A stretch of DNA of 64,000 bases from JBOGXA01 sp050694175. GTDB taxonomy: Bacteria; Actinomycetota; CADDZG01; WHSQ01. The notes under the pieces are model-generated. The model worked only from the letters and a program-made list of their open reading frames with translations, did not search any database and was not told the origin of the DNA. Where the stretch lies: assembly GCA_050694175.1 (NCBI GenBank), contig JBOGXA010000006.1:1-64000 (forward strand), in the 5' to 3' direction. Each line of letters starts with the position of its first letter. Within the stretch, counting starts at the first letter, position 1. Shown one piece after another: positions 51,187 through 59,602 of this stretch. A program made the translations under genes and the position numbers.

Positions 51187-51884
51187 CCCGGGGTCGCCAC
51201 CGCTGCGTCGTGTTCGATCTCGACGACACCCTGTTCCTCGAGCGAGATTACGTGCGGAGCGGCTTTCGAGCGGTCGGGGCGTGGCTGGAAGGTCGCCTCG
51301 GCATCGAAGGCTTTTTCGACCGGGCGTGGAGCGCGTTCGAGGACGGCGCGCGGGGCACGATCTTCAACCGAGCTCTGGCAGAGATTGGTGTCGACGATTC
51401 CCAGGAGCTGGTCTCAGAACTGGTGGATGTCTACCGGAATCACGAGCCTGACATCGCGATGCAGGCCGATGCGCGACCGTGCCTGGAAGGTCTCGAGGGT
51501 CGAGCGCGCCTGGGCTTGATCACCGACGGGCCGGCCGCCTCACAGCGGGCCAAGGCGAGGGCCCTTGATGTCGGAAGGTGGATCCCCGAGTTGATCTTCA
51601 CCGAGGAGCTCGGCCCGGGGCTCGCCAAGCCGCATCCCCTTGCCTTCGAAGTGATCCAAGCGCGCACCGGATGTTCGGGCTCGCAATGCACGTATGTGGC
51701 CGATAACCCGGCCAAGGACTTCCAGGCGCCTAAGCACCTGGGATGGAACACCGTTCGGGTTCGGCGCGACGGAGGCCTCCATGCATTCCTGGAAAGCGGC
51801 CCGGACGTCGATTTCGAGCTCGGCGATCTGACCGGCCTGTCGCAGCTCGTTGACGGGACCACGGGCAGGGGAGCGCTGTGCTGA
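51183..51884 (+). CDS. HAD-superfamily hydrolase
   Basis: About 233 residues. DxDxT motif FDLDDTLF (D12, D14), LGLITDGPA (motif II), GLAKPHP (motif III Lys) and YVADNPAKDF (motif IV acidic pair). It is probably a sugar phosphatase acting with the ATP-grasp and deacetylase proteins. GTG 51183 is chosen from GTGA overlap; the longer frame to 51063 is not needed. Confidence 0.85.
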   Translation: MTRGRHRCVVFDLDDTLFLERDYVRSGFRAVGAWLEGRLGIEGFFDRAWSAFEDGARGTIFNRALAEIGVDDSQELVSELVDVYRNHEPDIAMQADARPCLEGLEGRARLGLITDGPAASQRAKARALDVGRWIPELIFTEELGPGLAKPHPLAFEVIQARTGCSGSQCTYVADNPAKDFQAPKHLGWNTVRVRRDGGLHAFLESGPDVDFELGDLTGLSQLVDGTTGRGALC

Positions 51885-52693
51885 AGAGGGTGGCTCTCTC
51901 GGCCGTCAAGGCGTCGGCGGCCGCCGCGGACTCGATCAGGCGACCGGCGTCTGGTGTGGTGATTCTTCTGTACCACCGCGTGGGAGGTCGCTCCGGCCTC
52001 CAAGTCGATCTGCCCGTCGAGATGTTCACCCGCCAGATGGAGGTGCTGGCAGAGCAGGGGCAGGCCGTTTCGCTGGATGCTGCTCTGGAGAAGCTGGCTA
52101 CCGGAGGACCCGGCGGGCACAACCCGGTTGTGGTGACGTTTGACGACGGAACGGCCGATTTCGTGGACACGGTCGTGCCGATCCTCGATCGATTTCGTGT
52201 TCCCGCCACTTTGTACGTCGCGACCGACTTCATCGAGAGCGGCCGGTCCTTTCCCGACGATGGCCGGCCTGCATCGTGGTCCGGTCTCAGTGAGGCAATG
52301 AGCACGGGGCTCGTGACCATCGGCTCGCACACGCACACCCACGCGCTTCTAGATCGACTGAACGAGGCTCGCATTGAGGACGAGCTGGTCCGCTCGATTG
52401 AACTGATCCAGGACACATTGGATGCACCCGGCGAGCATTTCGCATACCCAAAGGCGGTTGCCGGATCGACCGCCGCGGACGCAGCCGTGCGCGAGAGATT
52501 TCGCTCTGCCGCGCTGGGCGGCAACCGCGCGAACCCACCTGGGCGGACCGATCCGCACCGGCTCGCTCGCTCGAGCATCCAGGTGGCCGACTCGATGCGC
52601 TGGTTCGATCACAAGCTGAGCGGCGGTATGGCTCTCGAGGAGACCCTCCGTCGCACGCTGAATCGCCTTCGTTACGCACGCGTAACGACCTAG
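51878..52693 (+). CDS. Polysaccharide deacetylase (NodB fold)
   Basis: 271 residues. Catalytic TFDDGTADF, metal-binding SHTHTHALL (HxxxH-type), and VPATLYVATDFIESG between them, as in NodB/PgaB/IcaB-type deacetylases. It starts at GTG 51878 and overlaps the HAD end by 7 bp. It may remove N-acetyl from amino sugars before another modification. No signal peptide is obvious, so a cytosolic lipid-linked substrate is possible. Confidence 0.86.
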   Translation: MLKRVALSAVKASAAAADSIRRPASGVVILLYHRVGGRSGLQVDLPVEMFTRQMEVLAEQGQAVSLDAALEKLATGGPGGHNPVVVTFDDGTADFVDTVVPILDRFRVPATLYVATDFIESGRSFPDDGRPASWSGLSEAMSTGLVTIGSHTHTHALLDRLNEARIEDELVRSIELIQDTLDAPGEHFAYPKAVAGSTAADAAVRERFRSAALGGNRANPPGRTDPHRLARSSIQVADSMRWFDHKLSGGMALEETLRRTLNRLRYARVTT

Positions 52694-52738
52694 TCCTTCA
52701 GCCAGCATCTCGTACCCGAAAATCATAAGGAGGAATGA

Positions 52739-53929
52739 ATGGCGGTCCAATTCGACATCGACGTGAGTGGTCCACCCGCGGTTCGCGGGGGCCGGCCGGC
52801 CTTCCCCGAGCCGATTCCGCTGGTGAGACCTAGAGTCCCGACGGAGGACGGGCTTCCGACACGCATTCAGGAGATCCTCGGCAGCGGAATGCTGACGAAC
52901 GGAGCGAACGTTCGTGAGCTGGAGCAAAGAGTCGCCGAGTACCTCCACGTCGAGCACTGCGTCGCGGTGTCCTCATGCACGGCGGGCCTCATGCTCGTCC
53001 TACAGGCCATGGGCGTGACCGGTGAGGTGATCGTGCCCTCTTTCACGTTCTCCGCGACGGTGCACTCGGTGGTGTGGAACGGTTTGCGTCCGGTCTTCGC
53101 CGATATCGACCCCGAGAACCTCACGCTCTCTCCCGAGGCAGTCACAAAGGCGATAGGGCCCGAGACCTCCGCGATCCTGGCCGTTCACGTCTACGGCACG
53201 CCCTGCGCGGTCGAGGAGCTCGCCGATATCGCGCACGCTCATGACCTCCGTCTCATCTTCGACGCCGCGCACGCATTCGGCTCGCGGCGTCAGGCAGTAC
53301 CGATAGGGAGCTTCGGCGACGCGGAGGTATTCAGCCTGTCACCCACCAAGGTGCTCGTCGCCGGCGAGGGTGGCCTCATCACCACGAACGATTCAGCCCT
53401 GGCCGAGCGGTGCCGCATAGGCCGTGACTACGGCAATCCCGGCAACTACGACTGCGTGTTCGTCGGCCTTAATGCCAGGATGTCCGAGGTCCACGCCGCC
53501 ATCGCCCTTGCCTCGCTCACCGAGATCGAGGAGCAGGTAACCCGGCGCAATCGTCTGGCCGAGTCCTATCGCAAAGCTCTCGAGGATCTGCCCGGCATCT
53601 CCTTCCCAAGGATTTCAGAGGGTGACCGGAGTACCCACAAGGACTTCACCCTCCGCGTGGACGGCCGGGGTTTCGGGATGACGGCCGCTGAGCTGGGAGT
53701 GGCCCTCAAGGCTGAGGGAATCGACACTCGTCGCTACTACACCCCTCTCGTGCATGAGATGGAGGCTTACGCCTCCTTCAACGGTAATCACAACCTGCCG
53801 GCATCGGAGGAAGCTGCGGGACGCGTCTTAACCCTCCCCATGTGGAGCGACATGACCGAGGGGCACACCGGGCGCATCGGAGCTGCCGTACGACGGATCT
53901 GGGCGGTGCTGGGAACCGGTCAGAAGTGA
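52739..53929 (+). CDS. DegT/DnrJ/EryC1/StrS sugar aminotransferase
   Basis: 396 residues. PLP Lys is K204 in SPTKVLVAGEGGLI; VAVSSCTAGLMLVLQAMG binds the phosphate; FDAAHAFGS holds the PLP ring Asp/His. It makes amino sugars (for example 4-amino-4,6-dideoxy or 3-amino) from keto sugars. The N-terminal ~30 residues before PLVRPRVPTEDG are an extra extension. AAGGAGG precedes the ATG. It is the last gene of the operon, before a GGGGCCCC hairpin. Confidence 0.9.
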   Translation: MAVQFDIDVSGPPAVRGGRPAFPEPIPLVRPRVPTEDGLPTRIQEILGSGMLTNGANVRELEQRVAEYLHVEHCVAVSSCTAGLMLVLQAMGVTGEVIVPSFTFSATVHSVVWNGLRPVFADIDPENLTLSPEAVTKAIGPETSAILAVHVYGTPCAVEELADIAHAHDLRLIFDAAHAFGSRRQAVPIGSFGDAEVFSLSPTKVLVAGEGGLITTNDSALAERCRIGRDYGNPGNYDCVFVGLNARMSEVHAAIALASLTEIEEQVTRRNRLAESYRKALEDLPGISFPRISEGDRSTHKDFTLRVDGRGFGMTAAELGVALKAEGIDTRRYYTPLVHEMEAYASFNGNHNLPASEEAAGRVLTLPMWSDMTEGHTGRIGAAVRRIWAVLGTGQK

Positions 53930-54012
53930 TCGAAACACCGCCCGTCCTTTTGCAGTAGCCGAACTACGCCCCCGACTGCATGACTTCGCATTTCACCCCA
54001 TCTAGCTTCTGA

Positions 54013-54041
54013 GGGGCCCCACGCGACGGACGGGGCCCCAC
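54013..54041 (+). terminator. GGGGCCCC...GGGGCCCC stem-loop
   Basis: Two copies of GGGGCCCCAC (54013-54022 and 54032-54041). GGGGCCCC is its own complement, so the copies can pair into an 8-bp stem with an 11-base loop. Lies just after the aminotransferase and 27 bp before the next start. No T run, so a factor-dependent or attenuator role is possible. Confidence 0.55.
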
Positions 54042-54067
54042 ACCAATCGACGGAGGACGACCAGGGG

Positions 54068-55687
54068 ATGCCCCAACCAAAAACACGTATCGGCAGGATG
54101 GCCCTTGAAACGCTAAAAGCCATCAAGACCCCGCGCGTCACCGCAGGGATGGTGCAGCGAATGGTGGCCGACGTGATCCTCGTGAACATCGCCCTGGCGC
54201 TGGCGATCGCCGTTCGCTTCGTGGCATTGGTATGGCTGGGCAGAACCGAATCCGGGCCCGACATGTACCAGAGGGCCCTCGAGCAGTCGGCCGAGGCCTT
54301 CGCTTCGGCCGCGCCCCTGCTCACGATCGTGTGCCTCGTGAGCTTCTATCTGAGTGGCTTCTACACACGAGGCCGCTTCTACCGCGGTCGCTACAAGGCC
54401 CTGATCGTCTTCCAGGCTGTGACGCTCGCCTACGCTATCTTCGCCGCAGCCACGTACTTGTTCATGAACGTGGAGGGCTGGTTCCCACGCACGGTGTGGT
54501 TGGGGGGCTGGATCCTGACGCTGCTGCTGGTCGGAGGATCCAGGGCGTTCGCACGTCTCTGGCGCACGACCCTGTGGCGCGAGGCACGAATCGACGGCGG
54601 GCAGACTCGAACCTCCATTCGCAACGTCCTCGTCATCGGTGGCGCGGGATACCTCGGGTCTGTCCTGGTCGGAAAGCTTCTGAAGCGCGGATACAGCGTG
54701 ACCGTGATGGACGCGCTCGTCTATGGCGACGAAGGTATCCGTCGGTACCATGGCCGGCGGAACTTCCAGGTCATTCAAGGGGACTTGCGTGACATCGAGG
54801 CCGTGGTCCGGGCGCTCCAGTATGCGGACGCAGTGATTCATCTCGGCGGGCTGGTGGGAGATCCGGCCTGTGCGATGGACGAGAAGCTCACCAACGAAAT
54901 CAACCTTGCGTCAACGCGACTTTTGGCGGAAGTCGCTCGAGGGTTTGGCGTGCAGCGGTTCGTTTTTGCCTCGTCATGCAGCGTCTATGGAGCGAGCGAT
55001 GAGATCCTCGACGAGCGATCGGCACTCGATCCGGTGTCGGTCTACGCCCAGACCAAGAAAGACAGCGAGAAGATGCTGCTCGACCTCGAGGACATCAACT
55101 TCGCTCCGACAATCCTTCGTTTTGGGACCCTGTACGGATGGTCTCCGCGCCCAAGATTTGACCTGGTGGTCAACCTGCTCACTGCGAAGGCTCTCTCGGA
55201 GGGGCGCGTGACGATTTTTGGCGGCGAGCAGTGGCGTCCGTTCGTCCACGTGGACGATGCTGCCGACTCGATGATGAAGTGTTTGCAGGCGCCCCTGGCA
55301 GCGGTCAAGGGCGAGGTCTTTAACGTCGGGGGCGACGAAGAGAACTATCGGATCAGCGATATCGGGGCGATGGTCTGCGAGCTCGTCCCGGGCACCGAGA
55401 TGCTGACCACCGAGAACGGGCACGAGGCCAACTACCGCGTGTCGTTCCACAAGATTCGGAGATACCTGGACTTCAAGCCCCAGCGCCGCGTCGCAGACGG
55501 GATCGCGGAGATAAAGCAGGCGATCGAGTTGGGGCTGATCACGGAGTACCAGAGCAGCGCATACAGCAACCATCGGGTTCTCGCCGACGACAAAACGAAT
55601 GGCCACTTTCGGCGCAGGCGAATATCTCCACTCTACGAGATCAATCTGCCCCACGAGGAGTCTCAGGAGCCGACCGTAAGCGCCTGA
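54068..55687 (+). CDS. Membrane-anchored NAD-dependent epimerase/dehydratase (4-TM + extended SDR fusion)
   Basis: 539 residues. Residues ~30-160 hold four hydrophobic helices (DVILVNIALALAIAVRFVAL, LLTIVCLVSFYLSGFYT, VFQAVTLAYAIFAAATYLF and WLGGWILTLLLVGG), like the N-terminus of WbpM/CapD-type enzymes. An extended SDR follows: VLVIGGAGYLGSVLVGKLL (NAD loop), SSCSVYGAS and the YxxxK pair Y326/K330. The SDR is of the UDP-glucose-epimerase/dTDP-glucose-dehydratase kind rather than WbpM kind. A GGAGGAC site precedes the ATG. Probably a membrane-bound sugar nucleotide dehydratase/epimerase. Confidence 0.85.
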   Translation: MPQPKTRIGRMALETLKAIKTPRVTAGMVQRMVADVILVNIALALAIAVRFVALVWLGRTESGPDMYQRALEQSAEAFASAAPLLTIVCLVSFYLSGFYTRGRFYRGRYKALIVFQAVTLAYAIFAAATYLFMNVEGWFPRTVWLGGWILTLLLVGGSRAFARLWRTTLWREARIDGGQTRTSIRNVLVIGGAGYLGSVLVGKLLKRGYSVTVMDALVYGDEGIRRYHGRRNFQVIQGDLRDIEAVVRALQYADAVIHLGGLVGDPACAMDEKLTNEINLASTRLLAEVARGFGVQRFVFASSCSVYGASDEILDERSALDPVSVYAQTKKDSEKMLLDLEDINFAPTILRFGTLYGWSPRPRFDLVVNLLTAKALSEGRVTIFGGEQWRPFVHVDDAADSMMKCLQAPLAAVKGEVFNVGGDEENYRISDIGAMVCELVPGTEMLTTENGHEANYRVSFHKIRRYLDFKPQRRVADGIAEIKQAIELGLITEYQSSAYSNHRVLADDKTNGHFRRRRISPLYEINLPHEESQEPTVSA

Positions 55688-55753
55688 GCGACCACGCGCG
55701 GCCGAGTTGAACGCCCGCGCCCCTCAGCACCATTCACTGCGAAAGGATCTCCC

Positions 55754-56725
55754 GTGAAGGTTCTGGTCACCGGTGGCATGGGTTTCATCGGGTCGAATCT
55801 CGTCCTCCGTCTGCTGCGGAATGGAGACGAGGTCCGTGTCCTCGACGACCTGTCCACCGGACACGAAGCGAATCTGGAGGATGTCGCCGAGGACTACGAG
55901 CTCATCGTGGGCGACCTGCGCGATCGTGTGGTGCTGGCCCGGTCCGTTATGGGTGTCGACGTGGTCTATCATCTCGGGGCGCTTCCCTCGGTTGCGCGCT
56001 CAGTTGCCGATCCGGTCCCCTCGCACGACGTGAACGCAACCGGAACGTTGAACGTGTTGTCCGAAGGCCGAGATGCGGGCGTGCGCCGGGTCATCTACGC
56101 GTCGTCGTCGTCGATCTACGGCGACACTCCGGTCCTGCCCAAGCATGAGGACATGCCCGTAAACACGATGTCTCCGTACGCGGCCTCCAAGCTCACCGGA
56201 GAGGCCTATTGCCGTGCGTTCAGCCGGAGCATGGGACTCGAGACCGTATCGCTGCGCTTCTTCAATGTCTTCGGGCCCCGACAGGACCCCGCCTCTCATT
56301 ACGCCGCGGTAATACCCGCCTTCCTCAGCAAGCTTGCCAACGGAGAGCCACCCGTGATCTTCGGCGACGGTTATCAGAGCCGGGACTTCACCTATATCGA
56401 AAACGTGGTGGACGCCTGCCTGCAGGCGGCGGGAGCGACTGTGGACGCGGTCGGAGAGGTCTTCAACATCGGATGTGGAGGGCGGACGACGCTTTTGGAA
56501 ATCGTCGCGAGCCTTCGTGAGATCGTGGCCTCGGACCTCGAGCCAATCTTCGCCTCCCCTCGGCCGGGCGACGTACGTCACTCGGAGGCGGATATATCTA
56601 AGGCGCGCCGTTTGCTCGGTTACGAGCCCCGTGTATCCCTCCACGAAGGATTGCGAGAGACCAGCGAATGGTTCCGGGACCGGTTCGAGTCGGTGACCAC
56701 CGCACCCCGCTCGTCCGGGGAATAG
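55754..56725 (+). CDS. NAD-dependent sugar nucleotide epimerase (UDP-hexose 4-epimerase-like)
   Basis: 323 residues. VLVTGGMGFIGSNLVLRLL, SSSSIYGDTP, YAASKLTGEAYCRAF (YxxxK) and FFNVFGPRQDP, EPIFASPRPGDVRHSEADIS (signature of GalE/WbpP-type SDRs). Probably makes UDP-Gal/GalNAc or UDP-GalNAcA. GTG start. A hairpin follows the stop. Confidence 0.88.
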   Translation: MKVLVTGGMGFIGSNLVLRLLRNGDEVRVLDDLSTGHEANLEDVAEDYELIVGDLRDRVVLARSVMGVDVVYHLGALPSVARSVADPVPSHDVNATGTLNVLSEGRDAGVRRVIYASSSSIYGDTPVLPKHEDMPVNTMSPYAASKLTGEAYCRAFSRSMGLETVSLRFFNVFGPRQDPASHYAAVIPAFLSKLANGEPPVIFGDGYQSRDFTYIENVVDACLQAAGATVDAVGEVFNIGCGGRTTLLEIVASLREIVASDLEPIFASPRPGDVRHSEADISKARRLLGYEPRVSLHEGLRETSEWFRDRFESVTTAPRSSGE

Positions 56726-56738
56726 CTCTCCGACCGTC

Positions 56739-56756
56739 GTGGGGGACCGGCCCCAC
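56739..56756 (+). terminator. GTGGGG-N6-CCCCAC hairpin
   Basis: GTGGGG at 56739-56744 pairs with CCCCAC at 56751-56756 with a 6-base loop, 14 bp after the epimerase stop. GC-rich, no T tract: probable transcription end or attenuator. Confidence 0.5.
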
Positions 56757-56772
56757 CCCAGCGAGACAAACC

Positions 56773-56841
56773 TCGTTTTGATGCGCGCTAGCGTCCGGAT
56801 AGCGCACGTCCGGATAGCGCGCCCAACGTCCATCAAAACGA
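56773..56841. repeat. 11-bp inverted repeat enclosing a 15-bp tandem repeat
   Basis: TCGTTTTGATG (56773-56783) and CATCAAAACGA (56831-56841) pair perfectly. Between them, CGTCCGGATAGCGC occurs at 56792-56805 and 56807-56820 with a 15-bp period. The next bases, ACGTTTTTAG, add a T run. Lies 20 bp before the nucleotidyltransferase start; leader, operator or attenuator. Confidence 0.65.
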
Positions 56842-56860
56842 CGTTTTTAGAAAGGCACCT

Positions 56861-58012
56861 ATGGCAACTCGAGCACCCACGCTGCCGGCGTCGATCATCG
56901 AGCGCCTTCACCCCATGATCTGGCCGATCGCGGCGTTCGGCGTTGCCGGGTCGGCCCATTCCGAGGTCTCATGGACCGCAGGAGATGATTTCCGCAAGCT
57001 GACCTCGGACCTCAGGTATCAAAAGCTCATCGGCCTTGCGGTAGCGACCGCGGAATCCGGCCTTCTGAGGGTGGACGAGGATCAGTGGCGGGAGCTTGTG
57101 CGAATGCAGCGCGACGCGATGCTCGCCTCGCTCGCCATCGAAGGCGTCCTGCTGGCCATCGACGACACGTTTCGGGGGGCCGGGCTCGAGTACTTGGTTC
57201 TCAAAGGGCCGTCGATAGCTCATTCCGCCTACGAGGATCCTTCCTTGAGACCCTTCGGCGACCTGGACCTACTGGTTCGCAACCATGACTGGGACCAGGC
57301 CAGCTCGTTGCTGCAATCGATGGGATTTTCCCGCGCTCACCCCGAGGCTCGGGAGGGATTCCACGCCTCCTTCGGCAAAGCCCTCGTGCACAGAGGAAGC
57401 GACGGAATGGAGATCGACCTCCACCGCAGGCTCGTCGTCGGCCCCCACGGCCTTAGCGCCGACCCCCAAGAGCTCTTCGAGGATGTCGTCTCTTTCGAAG
57501 TCGGGGGCCGGAGGCTTCCCCGGGTATCCAACACCTCTCTCTTCCTGCACGTGTGCATGCATGCAGTGCTCGGGACCCGAACCCCGATGCCGCTTCCGGT
57601 CCGGGACATCTTCCAGACGGCGGCGTTGGGCGTCGACTGGGAGCTGGCAGAGGATCGGGCAAAGAGGTGGAATCTTCGTGCGGTGATCCCCTATGCGGTC
57701 GGGGCCGCCGCCGAGCTCCTCGCAGCATCGCCTCCTTCCGGCGCCGGCTCGCTGGCAACTCGGCTGCCGTCGTCGCGGCGAGAGCGCAAGTGGTTGCAGG
57801 CGTACACGTCCGATCGTCGCAGCCGGGGCGGCACGGCCATAGCGACGGTGTCGGCCATCCCCGGCGTGCGCCAGAAGATTCGGTACATATCGGCGCTTCT
57901 AATGCCGAGCCGGGACTTCCTCCGAAGCCGGCAGGCGAGTGGAGATGAGGTCTCCTATCTGAGGCGCTGGGCGGTCCCCCTTCGATGGCTCGTGAAGGGG
58001 CGTCGGAGCTAG
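56861..58012 (+). CDS. Nucleotidyltransferase family protein (NTP_transf_5 / PF14907 type)
   Basis: 383 residues. The metal-binding motif FGDLDLLVR has D134 and D136; LEYLVLKGPSIAH precedes it and MEIDLHRRLV with a downstream acidic residue follows. It is the uncharacterised type often found next to PqqD-like and HprK-related genes in glycan and RiPP loci; an NTP-transferase modifies the phosphate that an HprK-like kinase puts on a lasso peptide (pseudomycoidin type), as established knowledge. Whether it acts on a peptide or a sugar here is open. A Tat protein and kinase follow. Confidence 0.8.
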   Translation: MATRAPTLPASIIERLHPMIWPIAAFGVAGSAHSEVSWTAGDDFRKLTSDLRYQKLIGLAVATAESGLLRVDEDQWRELVRMQRDAMLASLAIEGVLLAIDDTFRGAGLEYLVLKGPSIAHSAYEDPSLRPFGDLDLLVRNHDWDQASSLLQSMGFSRAHPEAREGFHASFGKALVHRGSDGMEIDLHRRLVVGPHGLSADPQELFEDVVSFEVGGRRLPRVSNTSLFLHVCMHAVLGTRTPMPLPVRDIFQTAALGVDWELAEDRAKRWNLRAVIPYAVGAAAELLAASPPSGAGSLATRLPSSRRERKWLQAYTSDRRSRGGTAIATVSAIPGVRQKIRYISALLMPSRDFLRSRQASGDEVSYLRRWAVPLRWLVKGRRS

Positions 58013-58171
58013 GGCCCGCTACGGGGGCCAGCTCGCCCGGGGGGAGGAAAACTACGGTGCTGTCCTCCAGAAAACATACGGAGTTTGGCCCATGAGCGAG
58101 AGTGGCGCCTCGCCTACCCTGTGACTCAGCGAATCTTTGTCTTGCACGATTTATGGTGAAGGGAGCCCCAG

Positions 58172-58564
58172 ATGGCCGAATTCGAAGACCAGGGCCGGGC
58201 TGAAGGTGCCGTCAGCCGGCGAGAACTGATCGGGCGGGGTGCCAGGGGTGCAGTCGTAGGGGGGACCCTGCTGTGGGCGGCCCCGGCGATCTCGACCCTG
58301 TCGGGCGCGGCGGCCCAGGTCCGGAGGACCCGGTGCGGGTGTTGTTACTGCTTCGAGGGCGATCCGAACAACCCGTTTGACGACCTCTGCAACGATGACG
58401 GCGAGAGCGGGCCGCGGCAGGACCCGGCCGCATGCGCCGCTTTCTGCGCTTCCGAAGGCTACTCAGGCTCCCAGCAGTGCGCCGAGTTCGTGGGTGCCTG
58501 TACTTGCCGGCAGATCACAGATCCTGGCGTGGACCCCGGCGAGAACGGTTGCGAGTGCAACTGA
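58172..58564 (+). CDS. Tat-exported Cys-rich small protein B
   Basis: 130 residues. Twin-arginine signal SRRELIGRGARGAVVGG then TLLWAAPAISTLSGAAAQ (cleavage near AAA-Q). The mature chain of about 80 residues has 12 Cys (RCGCCYCF, ACTCRQ, GCECN), an even count consistent with disulfides. No known domain. The leader matches those of proteins A and C. A hairpin and an HprK-like kinase come after. The gene has a GAAGGGAG site before the ATG. Confidence 0.85.
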   Translation: MAEFEDQGRAEGAVSRRELIGRGARGAVVGGTLLWAAPAISTLSGAAAQVRRTRCGCCYCFEGDPNNPFDDLCNDDGESGPRQDPAACAAFCASEGYSGSQQCAEFVGACTCRQITDPGVDPGENGCECN

Positions 58565-58588
58565 CCTGAAAACGCCGTAAGAGTGATC

Positions 58589-58616
58589 AGAAGCACCCGG
58601 GTGACCGGGTGCTTCT
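58589..58616 (+). terminator. 12-bp stem-loop between Tat protein B and kinase B
   Basis: AGAAGCACCCGG (58589-58600), GTGA loop, CCGGGTGCTTCT (58605-58616). A perfect stem followed by CATTTC. It probably limits read-through from the abundant small protein to the kinase. Confidence 0.75.
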
Positions 58617-58668
58617 CATTTCCGCCGGATACTGCGGCTGACCTATGCAACACCTCACCGGAGGGACG

Positions 58669-59547
58669 ATGGCTCTTGGCCACTCATTGACGGGCGCTGT
58701 GCTCGACCGTGCCTACGACTTCGCCGGATATCGCTTTCGGGTGGTCAGCGACGTCGAGGACGCCGCCGGCCTCGCCGAGGATCTGCTGAAGCAATTCGAG
58801 GCGGCGGCTAAGGAAGGTGCTCCGACCTACGCGATGCTGCGCGTCCCGGACGTCGGGGATCGCTACACGTTTCACCGCGGAAACGAATGCCTCCTCGACG
58901 AGTCGAGGGCGTACCCGGCGGCTATGGTTGATCTTCTCTTAAGTGACGTCACCAGCAAGGCCATCGAGGCTCAGGATGATTTCCTGGTCGTACATGCGTC
59001 GGTTGCCTCATGGAGCGGACGGGGGATCCTCATGCCGGCGGCGACGGGCTCGGGAAAGACGACCACCGTCGCGGGGCTGGTCCGGGCGGGGTTCGACTAT
59101 CTGAGCGACGAGGCGGCCCTCGTCAGCGCATCTACGGCGATCGTCCATCCCTTTCCGCGCCCCCTGGCGATGGGTGCCCATTCGGCGAGCCTGGTGAACG
59201 GCCTGCTCGACGAACTTCCCGCCGACTACCACGAGCCGATGAGGCGTCAGCAGTACTACATCCCGTGTGACCTCGTCCGCGCGGGTTCCGCGGGGGGGCC
59301 ATGTCCGGTTGCCTATGTGGTGTCGCCTTCCTACTCGAGAGGTTCCGTGACGGAGATCGAACCAATGAGTAGAGCCGACGCACTGACGCTTCTCGCCGGA
59401 CAGTGTTTCAACCTCGATCGCCACGCGTCTCACGGCTTGTCGCTGCTGGCCGAGGTTGTGAAGGGCGCCGGATGCTTCACGCTCCGAATCGGTGATCTGT
59501 CAAGCGCGGTTTCTCGAGTCAAGGAACTCGTCGGATTCGATAAGTGA
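58669..59547 (+). CDS. HprK-like (HPr-kinase-related) P-loop kinase, copy B
   Basis: About 292 residues. P-loop PAATGSGKTTTVA (K130), GFDYLSDEAALVS and HPFPRPLAMG align with kinase copies A and C in the same order. An N-terminal domain (~110 residues) precedes, with YDFAGYRFRVVSD, a strand pattern shared with C. The ATG at 58669 has CGGAGGG 5 bases upstream. The HPr-kinase fold phosphorylates Ser/Thr (here, target unknown). The Tat protein directly upstream is the obvious candidate client, though a cytosolic kinase would have to act before export. Confidence 0.87.
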   Translation: MALGHSLTGAVLDRAYDFAGYRFRVVSDVEDAAGLAEDLLKQFEAAAKEGAPTYAMLRVPDVGDRYTFHRGNECLLDESRAYPAAMVDLLLSDVTSKAIEAQDDFLVVHASVASWSGRGILMPAATGSGKTTTVAGLVRAGFDYLSDEAALVSASTAIVHPFPRPLAMGAHSASLVNGLLDELPADYHEPMRRQQYYIPCDLVRAGSAGGPCPVAYVVSPSYSRGSVTEIEPMSRADALTLLAGQCFNLDRHASHGLSLLAEVVKGAGCFTLRIGDLSSAVSRVKELVGFDK

Positions 59548-59602
59548 TTCGCCGCCCCCTGTGGGGCCGTCCTTTCTTTCCAAGTGATCCAGGAGGGCTG
59601 TA

